Source: Galbula dea (lineage: Eukaryota > Chordata > Aves > Piciformes > Galbulidae). From it: DNA of 64,000 nucleotides. The number at the start of each line of letters is the position of its first letter. Positions within the stretch are counted from its first letter, which is position 1. The stretch lies in the NCBI GenBank assembly GCA_013399015.1, contig VWZX01004911.1, positions 1,614,340 to 1,678,339 of the forward strand, read 5' to 3'. The notes beneath the pieces were generated by a model. It saw only the letters and a list, made by a program, of their open reading frames with translations, did not search any database and had not been told where the DNA came from. Positions 12,831 to 26,400 of this stretch are shown here, piece after piece. The position numbers were made by a program, and so were the translations under genes.

Positions 12831-15005
12831 AATTCTGGATGGGGAATTGGTGCAGGTGATGGCAATGTGACACACCACAAGAAATCTTTCTTTGAAGAGC
12901 AAAACAAATCAGGAAGCAGTTGGCACTCATTTTACAAATGCACATTTAACTAGTCTGGGTTGACTTAAAAAAAACCCCCAAAATGTAATTTGGCTTCCTG
13001 GGAGAAACATTTTCAGAGGAAATGTGGTCCCACTGAGTCCTCTGCATCCATTACAGTTCCTGCACAGCCTTGGGGACCAAACTGCAGTGTGGTTGTGTTC
13101 AAATTGTTGCTGTGCTGCCTTTCAGTTACACTGCACTTTTCCTCAGGGCTTACCTTAATGTTGGCTTCAGGCAGATGAAGCAAACCCTGCTGGTGCAGAG
13201 GCAGGGAGGTGAGACTGGAGTCAAGCCCTTGTGCACCAGCCACAATTAGCTTAATGAGTTTTTGGAGAGTGTTAGTGCACAACCAGGGTTTGTTTATTCT
13301 CATCTCTTTTATCAGCATGAACTTTGAGTAATGCTGCTGGTGAGAATGAAAAGAGAATAAAGTCTTTGGATTCCATCAGGGATTTCAGGAGTTCAGTTAA
13401 GGTGTAATTTTTATGTTCCAAAACACAAGGGAATCCTCTAGAAGCTTTCAAAAGATCTTGGACTGCTTTAACACCAGATACAGCTCTCAGTGGTGTCTGT
13501 GTCAAGAGCAACTCTTCTCCAATCAAACCAGTTCTGAAGGTTCTTCCTGAATTAATGATACACTGATCTCATTATGTTGTAGTTTGGGGATAAATCTGAC
13601 TACATTCCTCTTACCTTTTCAGGGGCTAGGCTAGCTCCCATTGTTACACCATTTCTGCCAACTGGATATCAGCATGGGTAGTTAGCAAGTCAGTTCCATG
13701 TGTGTCTGAACCCCAGATCATTAGATTACCAATGAAAATGGGAACAGGAGTGTCCTCAGGATGGATTTTCCTTTCTCCTTCCCTTTCCTCATCCTAAACT
13801 CCATTCTGCATTGGCTTCTGCCAGTGTTTATTCTTCCTGCCCACTCTGTTAGGTTTTCCTGGGAAAAAAATCAAAACCAACAGACAAACCCAACCTCCAA
13901 AAAAACCCCAAGCAGCATAAAAAAACCCCAAGCCAGAGTTGCTGCAGTGATATGGTAACACTTACTGATACTGGCCTGCAGAAGAGAAGATCTTCATTAC
14001 CATTGACAGCTAAAGGAGCAACCCTTATGTTATCTATGCAGTGCAGCCATGGATTCAACACAAGAAATGTCCTTTTTCCATCCTGTTGCCCTTTCCCTAG
14101 GCTGCTGTTGAGTCCCTGTGGGAATCCACTGAGTTTATCTGGTGAATGAACACCTAGAAGGACAGGAAAGTTCTTTATTTCTTATAGCACAAGGATACAC
14201 AGCTCTGCTGCTCATGTTACTGGGAGAAAAGCAGTGATAGATGATCAGAGGAGGTTCCCCTGTCCAAGGCAAATGAAAGCCACATCAATCTTGTAAATGC
14301 AGAGCCACAGTCAGGGAAGCTGAAACCACTGGTCTGAGAGATGTCCTGGGGCAAGTTTCCTGAGCTCATTTGCAGAAGGCTCTATTCTAGGTAGTGTTAA
14401 CCTGAGGCAATAGCAGGCAACTCTCAACTAACCAGAAAAAGAGAAACTTCCCAAAAATCTTGAAGGGATTTGATTTTTTAAGAGGAGGTGAATGAGAGCA
14501 GCTGAGAAAATGTTTATGAACTTAAAAAATAAAAAGGTCTTAAGCACCAATTCTGTCTGAAATCCCAGCACATTGCAGGGATGGATGCACAGCAGAGAGC
14601 AAACAGCAAGTGTGAGGGGGAGACTGAAGGACTGGCTGCCATCAACTGTCCTCTTCATCTACAGCATGGCTTTAGCTGCTACCTGTGTTTGAATCCTACC
14701 TACCAGCTGGCACCTTCTCCTAATTATGCCTAATTATATTTAGACTCTGCAAATCATCAGGTCATACAGCTCTCCCCAGATTACTTTTTAACTAGCTCAA
14801 TCAGGTGTAGTTGGAGGCATTGCCCCAATCTATAATTTACTTGACAGCTGCAATGTGCACTTAATTTCCACAAGGGATTTCCCAGCCCACACTGACTTCT
14901 GTAGTGCTCATGGTGCTTGAGAGGCTTAAAGGCAGCTCAAGCCTATTTACAGCCACAGCCACAAATGGGATCTACTCTTAAATGGTATGTACAACAGCTT
15001 AGCTT

Positions 15006-15124
15006 CATCCAACTTATCCAACCATCCATCCAACCCATCCATCCATCCAAACCAACCATCCATCCAACCCATCCAACCCATCCATCCATCCAACCCATCC
15101 AATCCATCCAACCCATCCATCCAC
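15006..15124 (+). repeat. TCCA/CATC microsatellite
   Basis: About 120 bp of imperfect tetranucleotide repeat (CATC and TCCA units, with CCAACCCATC interruptions). It happens to be open in several frames, giving Pro-Ser-Ile-His runs on one strand and Trp-Met-Asp-Gly runs on the other; that is a product of the repeat and not a gene. Confidence 0.95.
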
Positions 15125-15586
15125 CTGCAGAGCAATCTGCTGCTTCTCTCTCTCCTGTGTTTGAAGACTGTCAGTCAAAATATTGCTTGGGGAATCAGGA
15201 ATTCAGCTTCTGATTGGGAAATTCTGTAACTCTGACTGATCAGAAGACCTGGAGGTGACTTCTGCACTTCTTACTCTGTGTTAAAAACCAGCAGAGACCA
15301 TGTCCCTGCTTTCCACTTATTTATGTTTGGTGAAGGCATAGCAAAGCAGCTATAAAATATTTCAACCTTCTTCCATTTCATCAATGATTTACAACAATAA
15401 ATTCCTTCTTTTGCAGTGAGTAACAACTCTCCACTGTCCTGTGCTTGATTATCCCATAAGGCTACTGTTCTTCAGGGTAAAGAATGGAATGATATTGTTA
15501 ACTAATTAAATGCAAGAGTGCAAATATATCACTACAGTCCATGGGAACCAACACCTGATGCTTCTGAATTTTCTTTCCTAGGATAC

Positions 15587-15656
15587 TTATATATATATAT
15601 ATATATAGATAAAAAGTCTATATATATATAAAGTCTATATATATATAAAAATATAC
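15587..15656. repeat. TA-rich microsatellite with higher-order unit
   Basis: A run of TA dinucleotides followed by two copies of AAAGTCTATATATATATA, about 17-19 bp each. AT-rich simple repeat with no gene content. Confidence 0.93.
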
Positions 15657-16030
15657 TTTATTATTTCTTCAAATAACAATTTCTCAGTAGCATTCAAGGA
15701 AACAGCAGCACATTAATAATTGACTAAGGCAGTGCCTCTCTGATGGCAACATTAAGTCTCTTCATCTGCCTATCAGTCCCTGATGCTGCTGAAGGAGATC
15801 AGAAACCATGGTGATGGGTGACCTGAACACAGCCTGGGCAGCATGACTCTGCTCTGCCTTTCACAGGCTGTGGAGCTTTGGGGATACATTCACTTTAGGC
15901 ATCTACAAACAGCTCTCCAGTTAAAAAGCAAAACATCAGTCCCCATCTACTCCTCTGAGAGAAATGAAGAGGTTTATCCTGAGGATAACTTTAGGTCTTC
16001 TCCTCTGGTTTGTCTTCTGGAGAGGTTATT

Positions 16031-16228
16031 TGGATATTAGGGAAAATTTCCTCACTGGAAGAGCTGTTAGTCATGGAAGTGGTGGAGTCACCATCCCTGA
16101 AGAGGTTCAGTAGATGTATAGATGTGGGACATATGGCCATAGTTTAGTGGCATGGTGATGATAGATTGATGGTTGGACTTGATGATCTTAGAGGTCTCTT
16201 CCAACCTTCATGATTCTGTGGTTCTGTG
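16031..16228 (+). mobile_element. CR1 LINE fragment
   Basis: From TGGATATTAGGGAAAATTTC through GTGGTGGAGTCACCATCCC and GACTTGATGATCTTAGAGGT to a TGATTCTGTGGTTCTGTG tail. A 5'-truncated CR1 with an internal deletion of the GGCCCAGGCTGCCCAGG block relative to the copies at 20.3 and 50.1 kb. Confidence 0.92.
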
Positions 16229-17170
16229 AGGTTTAGCTGTTTCCTGGTGGGCAGTCAGCCCTACCCCATCTACACATCTTCTGGCTGGGTAGGACCCTGC
16301 AGTGATGAAGTCTCTACAGGATACTGCACTCAAGGAACATAAACTACAGCACTTCAGGGAGAGCAAAACTTTGGGCTCATTTCCCTGCAGTGAGCTATTT
16401 AAAAGAAAAATAAGCACTGGAAGGTGCATTGCAGAATTAAAGAAGACTCAGACCTCTTGGCCTTAACTACCAGTGACCTATTTGGTTGTTACCTCCTTTG
16501 TTTTGTGCTCTTTAGTGGGCTGCTGCCCTAGCTGCTGAGGGAAACTGTCATTAATTATTAAGAAATTGTCTAATCCACCAGGACATCAGCACTTGCTCTG
16601 ATGTTTCCCCTGAGAAGGCAAAAAGAGCCTTGAGTAAGGAGCTGGAGGTGTTCCAGTGAGAACATCCAGCCCCCAAAACCAGCCTTACTTCTGAAGTTTG
16701 TTAAATGAAGTTTCCAGAGGTCTCCTTCCTTCTCAGCACTGCACAGCAACAAGTGATTAGAAAATGAAATGTGTTCTCCAGAAAAGGAATATTGCTGAGG
16801 GACTGAAATCCTTTGCCAAGACAAGTTCCCCATGTCCTTTGGACACCACCATGGTATGCCATGAAATAATCCAAAAGCTCTGGCTGAGGACTAGCCATAG
16901 CATCACAGAACAACCCCATGGAGCTTAAAGCCAGAAGGGACATCACATCCTATAGCTTTACTTCAGATATGTCACAGAGATGACTTTTCACCCATTTACC
17001 TTGCATTTGACCTACTTCTGTTTGACTGACACATGGCTAGGAAGACACCAGGTATTGATCTGAAGAACACAAGGTCTTATTTGCTCTGCTGCAGTGCCTG
17101 CCCTCAACTTTTAGGTCCTGGGTCTTGTTGTGCTTCTAGGACAGCAACCCAGAACCAAGTATGCATCACA

Positions 17171-17330
17171 GATCCTAGAATCATTAAGGTTGGAAGAGAC
17201 CTCTAAGATCTTCAAATCCAACCATCAACCTGTCACCACCATGCCACTAAACCATGGCCCTTAGTCCCACATGTATACATTTTCTGAGCCCCTCCAGAGA
17301 TGGTGACTCCACCACTTCCCATGGTCACTC
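17171..17330 (-). mobile_element. CR1 LINE fragment
   Basis: Reverse-oriented CR1 3' end: GATCCTAGAATCATTAAGGT, GGAAGAGACCTCTAAGATC, then CACCACCATGCCACTAAACC and GATGGTGACTCCACCACTTC. Same subfamily as the copies at 1.1, 16.0 and 50.1 kb. Confidence 0.92.
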
Positions 17331-18630
17331 TCAAAGTGGTTTTTGAACAATTCCACTCCTCCTCTGTCAGTAATTCCCTGTTATGTAGCAAAAGAAGACA
17401 AAAAAGCTGCAGCATGGGGGGTTCTGGATATCAATGAGTATTAAATCTGTGTCTCCCAACTCTGAGTCCTTACACTCTGGGAGAAAGCATCCATCTTCTG
17501 TCTGATACAGCCCACTGACATTTAACTTGATAGATGGAAGCAGGAAAAACCCCAACAAAATCTTATTTATTCATCACTTGACTTTAAGGAGGGATTTTCA
17601 CTTTATGTCCCATTTCCAACCCTTCTTCTCCTCTCCTCTATTAAAGGCCTGAATTAAGAGTGAAAGGCTGGTGAACTTCTGTCTGGAGTAATAAACTCAT
17701 CTGCTGGCAGCTGATAAAAAGGCTTCCTTTCTAAGCAGGAGAGCAAGGGTGGGTGGAAGCCTGCAGCAGGACTCTTTCATGCTTAAATCTAGTCTTTTCA
17801 CTCTCTCTGCCAGCAGCAGGTGGCCATGATTCAGAACTGAAGCTCTCCAAGAGCTAGGGCAGCTCAGGGTGCTCTGCAGCTGGCTGACAGACACAGCTGC
17901 AGATGTTTCCTTCTCTTCCTTAAATATATCTGGGACATGACTGTGAGGATTAGAAACATTTTAATTTTGGGGGTTTTTTTGGGTGGAAAAAGCAGGTTCT
18001 TTGGAAAGGAATCTTTCAGGGGAGCAGAAAGAAAATCAATTTGTGTAAAGCTTTTGCCAGAGAGTGGTTCTAATGTGCTGAAAAATTCATTTTCTGGGTG
18101 AAATGAAAGAGCATCTCAGTAAGCCTCACTGCCCCTTCCTGATCTATAGAACAGCCTGGGGTGATATTAGTCTCCCTCAGGGTTTAATTTGTATCCCAGA
18201 CTTCCAGGAAAATACAGCTTCTATTCATCATGGCTCAGCATTTGGTGAATAAGTTTGCAAATAATGCAGTAATCCTTGTCTGCAGGAAAGCCTCTGCTAA
18301 TCCAGGGTGAGAAGTTGGATCATGGCAAATATGATCCTGACACAAGAAAACAGCTTGCCATGGAAGAAATGATTTCTGAAGGGGTTCTGACTGCTCTGTG
18401 CTGCAATATCTGCTAGGTTTACCAATAATTAAACACACTGCAATTTAACTGTTTGATCAGAGGCAATTCTCTAGACAGGATAACCTGTCAGTTTTCCAAT
18501 GGCAGGGCTGGCAGACTAGTCACCTGCTTTTCTTTTGCTCTAAATGACAGAGTATGACTTGCTAGCAAACCCAAAATGTGGAAATGAGATGCAATGAAAT
18601 GCACAACCACCCAGAGACTGTGCCTAAGTT

Positions 18631-18771
18631 CTCCCTGGAACCTTCTCCTCTCTCCTCTCTTCTCTCCTCTCCTCATTGAACAACCCCAATTCTCTCAGCC
18701 TGCCCTCACAGCAGAGGTGTTCCAGCCCTTGGATCATTTTGTGCTCTCCTCTGGACCTGCTCCAGCAGGTG
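18631..18771 (-). mobile_element. CR1 LINE fragment, 3' end missing
   Basis: Reverse-oriented internal part of a CR1 3' region: TTGAACAACCCCAATTCTCT, CAGCCTGCCCTCACAGCAGA and TCTCCTCTGGACCTGCTCCA. A pyrimidine-rich CTCTCCTCT run precedes it. The usual 3' terminal block is absent, so the copy is broken at both ends. Confidence 0.82.
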
Positions 18772-20280
18772 GAAAGAGTCTGAGATTAATTCAGCTCTTG
18801 TGTGAGAGGACAAGCCCCACTGCACACACATGTTCCCCATACTCCAGGCCTCACCCTCACAGCCTGTATTCTGATTTCTCTCTTGACTTCCACCCTCACA
18901 TGTTGGTTGTGAAGCATGGATGGCTCTTGGGTAAAGAAAAGGAAGGAGCTCAGTGCTCCTTGCTCCATCCCCAGCAGACACTAAAGCAACACCCAGCAAG
19001 GGGCAGAAGAAAGATGGTGATGGGAATTCACTGTTTGCCCATGTGAGGGTCAAGGTGATTTCTCCCTCACCTGTAGGTATAGAGGACACAGTCAGGAAAG
19101 AAGAGGTGAATCTTTCAGTCCCTTTGGCAGGAGATTGCCCCTTGGTCTCCTGCTTCAGGTAGATCATTGTCTTGCTAGTAAAGAAAGCTCTGCCAAGAAC
19201 CCTTCTTACTTTCCACAGGAGATCTGACCCTGGCTTTGTCTAGGACCCTGGCCTTTTTTGTGTTCCCATCCATCAGTTCTCTTCCTCCATGAAAGCCTGC
19301 CCTGTGGCTCCAGCTCCCTTTCTATTCATGGACATCAATGCCTTGATGGCTTTTGGTTCTTGGACTGTCACCATTGCCTTTGTCCTGGCACCTGAAGCAG
19401 TTCAGATGCAGATCTGCTCTTTAAAGAGAGCTGGAGCAACAGTCAAGTGGATTAGAGCAAAGCTGGCAGGTTCCAAAGGCTTTGTGGAAAATACCCTCCT
19501 TTTTGGCAAGGCAAATTGTCCTTTGAGAAGGGAATTCTATCAAAGCTGAACTTGCCTGGAGAGTTGCAGATCATCTGTGGAAAACATCCATGCTCCATCT
19601 TACCCTCAACATGGATACCTCTGAGGAAAAGAAATGCTTTCTCTTTACCATTCCTTTCATGCTCCATCCATTAGGAAAGAGCCCCAAATAAGAGTCCATT
19701 ATCACTTATTATTCCATAACCTTTCCATTCAGACTCAGCCTTTGAAAAACTAATTAAGGAGCTAGTGGTGGCTAATGCAGGCTCTCCAAATAATGCACAT
19801 CCATCCTCTATTTTCAGCCAGAGCAGCAGAGGTTCATTAACATTATACACTAGCAAATGAATTCAGTTTGGGATAATGCCACCCCATCCAACTTCCCACA
19901 GCCCACTTAACTGGAGCTGTGCTGTGTCTTTGACAGACACTTTAAACTCCCTAGACACCCTCTGCTTTCTCCTTTGCATGCCATCTCCTTTCTGAAGGCC
20001 AGATGCTGTCTGCTCTCCAGTTGATGAGTGACTTGCTCTTTCCATAGACTTCTTGGGGTTGAAGTGAGATGAAGTGCAAAGCTCAGTGTTGTCCTGTCTG
20101 GGGAAGGGTAACATAACAGTCTGCAGAATGATGACATGAATAAAATGGTAGTTTTCCAGTTTTCCTTTCAGAAAATGGGTTTCAGGTAAGACCCTGGGCT
20201 GGGATTCAATAAATGGCTTAGCCTGAAACTTAATTCTTATACCTGAGTGAGATTATAGACCCTATTTCTTCCCCAAGAGG

Positions 20281-20467
20281 GTTATCAGGCATTGGCACAG
20301 GCTGCCCAGGGCAGTGGTGGAGTCACCATCCCTGAAAGTGTTCAAAAACCATCTAGCTGTGGTGCTTAGGGCCATGGTTTAGTGGTGAGCATGGCAGTGT
20401 TGGGTGAATGGTTGGTCCTGATGATCTCAGAGGGCTCTTCCAACCAGAATGATTCTATGGTTCTCTA
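20281..20467 (+). mobile_element. CR1 LINE fragment
   Basis: Contains AGGCATTGGCACAGGCTGC, GTGGTGGAGTCACCATCCC, the variant GGTTTAGTGGTGAGCATGG and GATGATCTCAGAGGGCTC, ending GATTCTATGGTTCT. The GTGGTGAGCATGG variant is shared with copies at 35.3, 37.2 and 43.2 kb and marks a distinct subfamily. Confidence 0.92.
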
Positions 20468-23400
20468 ACCCACTCACTCTGAAGGCAGTGCTCTGTTTTC
20501 TGCTTAGCTTGTTTGGATGGATGTGCTCCAACACACAGCAAACACCTGCATGTGTGCAGGAGTGTGGCTGAGTCCAAGCTGCCATACATGTCTATGTGCA
20601 TGAGCAAAGTTGAATAAAACTAAGAGAATTCTTTGGTTTTTTCAGTGCCTGCAACTGAAAAACTGGTGCTTCCAACACACCACCTTCCCTTTGGAGGTGT
20701 GTAACCTGGGCTTTGAGGTGTCCTCTTGTACCTATCAGTTAGTATCTGCTTCCTGGCACTGAGATAACGTGCCCAGTGTCCTGAGTTGGGCACGTGGCTA
20801 TGTGGCAGTGAGTTAATCTGGCCTGAGACAGCTCAGATGGCAAAAAATCCTTCACTTATCTGCCAAGAAAACTGAAAATGTGCTTCAGCTGAGATCTGTC
20901 AACATGAGAGGAGCAGAGGGTTGCCCAGTCAGCCAGAAGATGAATTTGTGCTTGTCCTGTCAACTGCTGGAGATTGGAGTGTCAATAGAGAGCCTAATAA
21001 ACTTCTGGTTTCTAAAGCATTAGCTGCTCTCAGATCATGCTTAATAACACTCTGCTCTACCTGAGGTCATGCAGCCATCTGCAGCATTATCTCCAGGCTG
21101 ATAGTGTTGCCAACTGGCTTATCAGGTCTGGTTAGGTGTGTGATGCACCCAAATTACATCCTGGCCCCTGGCAGCTTCAGTTCTCCAATTCTATGGGAAA
21201 CACAGAGGAGATAATTAAAAATAAAAGCTAGGGACTAGAGACTGAGAGATTAATTTGTTTCATGAGATTGCTTCAGAGGAACTAAAGCAGGAACTGGGTA
21301 CTGAGTGCACACCAGCAAATGTCCTCCTAAGAAGGCTATGCCATCCCAAACTTGAGGGAGTTCAGCCCTTGCCAAGAGGCTCATAAAATCTTTGGGGCTA
21401 ATCAGGCTCTGAAAAGACTAGAACCTGAAAGGGTGAGGTCCATGGAAAAGGCATGAAAACCCCCTCTTTGGTGCAGATAACTGCCACCCATCTCAGCACA
21501 ACTCCTAGGGCAGTTGGGAGGGAAGTGCAGGGAGTGCAGGTGGGTGCCAGGGGACCAAAATGCCTCCTTACACTGGGTCGATTGGAGTGGGGTATACAAA
21601 GTGCAATGGAAGTGTTGAATGCAGAGGTTTCTTTTGTCTTGGCTGGATTAATTAAAGAGGTCATTGATCCTGACAGGACTGCCTTGGGCTGATAGGGCTG
21701 TTGCTGTGCTTGCTACAAAGAGCTGGTGATGAGGGTAGAGGCAGTGATCTTTTTGTGCTGTGTTATTCCATCTGAGTCCACTTGAATTACTTTTGAACAA
21801 TGTCCCTCTGGGGACATTGTCCCTCTGGAGTTATTACATTCCCCCTCTGTGTATTGATAATCTATGGTAATTTATTCCATGAAATGAAATCTGTTGTTGG
21901 GGATTACAGGGTGCTCATGGGAATAGTCTTTAAACACAAATCAATAACTTTGATAGAGTTAAAACAGAAGACAGGAGACACTTCCCACCCTGCTACATGG
22001 ACATCTGAGCACCCTGGAATTAGAATAGTGCTCATCTAGCAGCAGTCCCTGAGCAGTTCCTTAAATATTTCTGATCCAAGCTGAGATTCAGTTGTCAAAT
22101 GCTGGCAGGTTGGAGCTTGTGAAGATGGGGAAGGACAGAATGAATGCATTTATGGGCAGAGGGCAGGTGACAGGGTCAGGAGCACATGACAGACCCATTT
22201 CTCCCACAGCCCTGCAATATTTCATGTGACTGTCACTTCCATTTATTGGGGATGGATTGGCTCACCCACAGGTGAGTGATGGGCCAAAGCATGAAGCATC
22301 TGTCTTGGTTCTGATGAGGCTGTAGTCATGGTAGTACTTGGGGGTCTCAGAGGCACAAATGCATTTCTCACTGTAGTACCCTTTGGAGGCTGAGCAACAA
22401 TAGGAAGATTTTTCTTATTTCATTTATTTTGGAGACAGCAGGGGAATAAATGAGATGTTAAGGGTCACAAGGAGCATTTCTTGCAGAGCTAGGAGCCAAA
22501 GCATGGTCTTCTAACTCACAGGTCTAATATCTTGACCACAAGGCTCACTTGTCAGGTGGAATCCTGAAATCCTTTTCTATTTAATCTGTTCTGAACATCT
22601 ACATGTTGAAAATACAGCTGCAGATGATGCAATTTAACAAATTTTTCACTGCTTCTCCAAGAATGAGATCACTTTCCAGTCAGTTGTGTCCTGATTTTGG
22701 CATTATAAATTATTATTTCTGACAGAATAATATCAATGGGACAATGGCTTTTTCTCCATGCCCACTCATGCTTGATGTCTCTCTAAATTAGTGATAGCTA
22801 AACAGCAGGTGACTCACAGACAGCATTCTGGTGCTAAATCAGGTTTTATTTCTTTGCTGAGGAGTCTGGAAGTCAGAAAGAAGGTGGCTGCTATTTGATC
22901 CTTCCCCAGAAGGACCTTCTTCTGGTTGCCTCTTCCCAGGGACAGAGCTTCCAAATGAGACTACAAAGAGCATCTCCATGAGGAGTTAGCTATTGACTTA
23001 GTGGTATTTAGTTTCAGAGAGGAAAAAAAGGAGTCTCCTTCTCAATTTCAGGAGAAGAGTTGTCCACTTGGGCTCAACTTCAGTGGAAATAGAGCTTTTT
23101 TCCTCCTCCTTCTGAATCCCCTTCGTGGCTCCTTTCTTGCCGTATCCAGGCTGCACGTGCCACTCCCTGAGCCCCAGCAGAGCTCTTACAAGGGCTGGGA
23201 AATGTGATTATTCCCACTCTCTGTTTTCATTATGTCAGGATTAATAGTCTTCTTTCTTCCAACAACCTCTGCTGACAGCAAACCATTATCCTGTGATGCA
23301 CAGGCACTGAGTGCAAATGCAAACTAACCCACGCTGATGCTGTGTTAATAACACTCTGCCCTGCTGCTGGCCTTCCTCTCATGCAGTGGGATGTAGGAGG

Positions 23401-26400
23401 CACCATCACACAGCTCAGGATTTGCCACCAGCATGCCATTATCTTGCAAAATTTGGCAGAAGGCTTACTTAAAAACTCTCCTTCACCATCCAGAATCTCC
23501 CAGGCCAGTGCATAGAAGCTGTCTGTTGCCTGCAGGTCTGCTACAGGCAACTGCTGGTGTCTGCTGGGTGGCTTTTTTGCTTCTCTACCACCCTGTCCTC
23601 TCTTGTCCACCTAGGAGAAGAGCAGCAGGGGAAGAAGGGCTGTCAAAGGAGAATCCTCAAGATGCCACTAACCCAGCCCCTGGCAGGGAGCTCAAGAAGC
23701 TTTGCTCTTTACAGCCTTCTATAAAAATGGGCTGGTTAGGGCAGAGGGAGTAGGGGACACAGAGGATGCCAGCAGAGGACAAGGAGAAAGGGAGATCCTG
23801 TGGCCATATGCAACCACCCAAAAAAGATTGAATTAGAGGTGTGACCACAGTGTCTTCATGGACCCTGCCAAGGAGTTTAATTAAAGCCACTTGCTGTAGC
23901 AGTGACCCACTTTCCCTCCCAGCTATCACATCAGATGTGATGTTTTATGAGATAGGCTACAACAGCAGAACAGCATTGCTGTATTTCTATCTCTCTTTTT
24001 TTTCTTCCTCTCCCCTTTTTCTTTCCTGAGCAGAAGAAATGACAAACTCACACTGCAGGCAAGGAGGGGAGGATGAACTTTTGGTGCTGCAATCATGGTA
24101 AAGATCCACTGACAGATCACATAGCTCTTCTGGATCCCAGGCTCTTTCAATCCCATAGTCCCTTCTTCTCTACAGATAAAGTTTAGAAGGAGAGATAACC
24201 CTGACTGGAAAATCTGAGTGCTTTGGCCTCACCTCTCTCTTCCATCCCCACATGCCCTAGAACTGCAGGGTCTGGGTTGCTCATCAGTGCACAGTCCCCA
24301 CAGCATCTCTCTCTAGGACAGACTCTGGGTTACTCCTGTTTCCCCAGGGAACCTCTAGGTTTTGGCAACTTTCTGCTCCTTATCTTGTAGATCACTGCAA
24401 GTCATCACTGCTGTGGCACCACAGCATCCCTCTAGGGTGGGGGAATTCTCCCCATCTGCCTTGGATTTGCTGAGAGAGAAAGCAGAGCACTATGAGTGGG
24501 AAGTTGGTCCAAGCATTCTCCTAGAAGCACACAGACTGCCACCCTTTGTCCTGTTACTCCTCCTAAGAATAAAGCCATGCCATGAGGCAGAAGAAACAGC
24601 AAGGTGGAAACAACTGGGCTGCTTATTTGGTTTTGTTTGGTTGGGTTTTTTTGATTGCAACAGAGGTTTTGTCTCCTCTCACCAATGCTGTTACAGCTAT
24701 TTAACTCCTTGGAGCTCGGTGTAACTCCATTTGGCATTTTGGTCTGAGACCAGCTCTGCCATCTGTAAATCAACAGCAAACTTCACTTTTCTTTCCATAG
24801 AGAGACAGATTGGTCACAGCTGCTGCCATATCTCCATTTTTATGGCAAGACTGTTAATTCAGACTTTTCATTCAGTTCAAATTCAGAGACAATACCAGTC
24901 CTCAGCAGCACTGACAATCATTCCTTTTCCAGAAACAATAACACTGACTAAACAACAGAATCTTCTCTTTTTTTTTTGGTGAAGACTCAATCCAAATTAT
25001 GCTGATACTTGAGAAAAAGATTTGATGTCTCTTCAAACTCTGGAAGCAGAAAACTCACCTTCCTGTCACAGTGTTGACCCCAAAGTGCAACTCTTGATCT
25101 GATGCTTCTGGACCTTTGGGGACAAAGGGAAATAAATGTAGGCAAGGGACTGTCCAGGCTGGAGCAACATCAAACCCAGAGGCACTTTGGCTTTGCTGTT
25201 GTCTCTAGGTATGATAGTAAATTAAACAACCCTTCTGAGGAACAGCTTCTACCAGCAGGTCAATATCCATAGCATCAGTGTTTTCCACCTTTTCTTATTC
25301 ACTGGTTGTGCCAGGATAAAGATATCAGATGCCCATGGCTCTGCTTCCACCTCAGAGGCAGACATCAGTGTTACACTGAACAGAGCCAATGCAAAGCCCA
25401 GGAAACAGCTCACTACTAGGCAAAAACATCTTCTCCAGGAGTGGGGAAGGAGAAACTGAGCCAGGAGACCTGGCCATTTAGCCTGAAGATTCAAGCAAAG
25501 AAACGTGCTGAGTAAAGATCTGGCTCAGAAAGATTTCATTTCTTCCAAAGAACACTTTGGCTTGACCTCCTATCCCATTTAATATCATTTCAGACATTTC
25601 TGCCCTTGCTGTGGATCATACATCCTGTCATTAGTGAAAGGAGAGCCTGAAGAGACAGAAATCAACCCAAAAAAGCCCCCAAAATAACCCAATTCACCCT
25701 TGCCCTCCAATCTTGCTTCCTAAAGAGAACAACAAAGAAGATCCTCATGGAGGAAAACACTCCTTCCAGCTGCCCCCACACAGCTCCTGGAGGTTAAATG
25801 GTTTCATCCTTCTAGTTGGTGGATTGCTAATTGCTTCCCTGCCCTCCCCTCTCCCCCAGGACTGCCCAATGCATCCAATTCACCTCAGAAGCAGCAAGTG
25901 AATGGCAGAAAGCTCAAGGGTTCAGCAGCTCCTGCTGGGGATGTCACTACAAATCCAGGAGAGGCAAGAACATGGGGAGACAAGGGTGACAGATGATGGA
26001 AATTGCAAAGGGCAGCTCATTGCCCTAACAGAGCTTGGGCTCTCTGAATCTTTGCAATTCCATCTAGGGATCTCCCTGGGATGAAGGAAGAGCCTTGCAC
26101 TGTGCTCAGCAATCAATGAGCTCCTTTTGCTTCGTGCCTGGGTTGTTTAATCAGTGCAGTTAAAGCTGAAGGAGTTCAAGGTGTTCTGCTACAGTAATAA
26201 TTGGTGATCACAGAGCTAACAGGAGGAGTTTTGATTTGCAGTAAGCCCCTATGCAGATTAACATGAACTTTCCAGTTTGCTGTCCTATGTGCAGCCTGAT
26301 CTATGGGGCAGATGCAAGGGGAGAGTTTCTTCCAATGGCTCTTGAAAAGAAGCTTTGGGGAGGCAGAGGGCTCTGCTCACATGGTTCTGCCTGAGAGATT

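Larger units (their letters stand above)
12831..20280. other. Intergenic DNA between listed repeats
   Basis: Outside the two microsatellites near 15 kb and the CR1 fragments at 16.0, 17.2 and 18.6 kb, I see nothing that supports a gene. The two opposed reading frames of about 150 codons at 18594-19167 share one stretch of DNA, part of it CR1, and are taken as chance. Confidence 0.65.

Noticed and set aside
14917..15213. Repetitive reading frames with Pro-Ser-Ile-His or Trp-Met-Asp-Gly
   Set aside because: They are translations of the TCCA microsatellite.
16900..16955. Possible CR1 3' end (ATCACAGAACAACCCCATGG, AGAAGGGACATCACATCC)
   Set aside because: Only loosely like the CR1 terminus and lacking the TCCAACC block. 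Not enough to call.
18594..19167. Two opposed reading frames of about 150 codons on the same DNA
   Set aside because: The stretch is partly CR1 and pyrimidine-rich, which lowers the stop frequency on both strands. The peptides have no recognisable domain.
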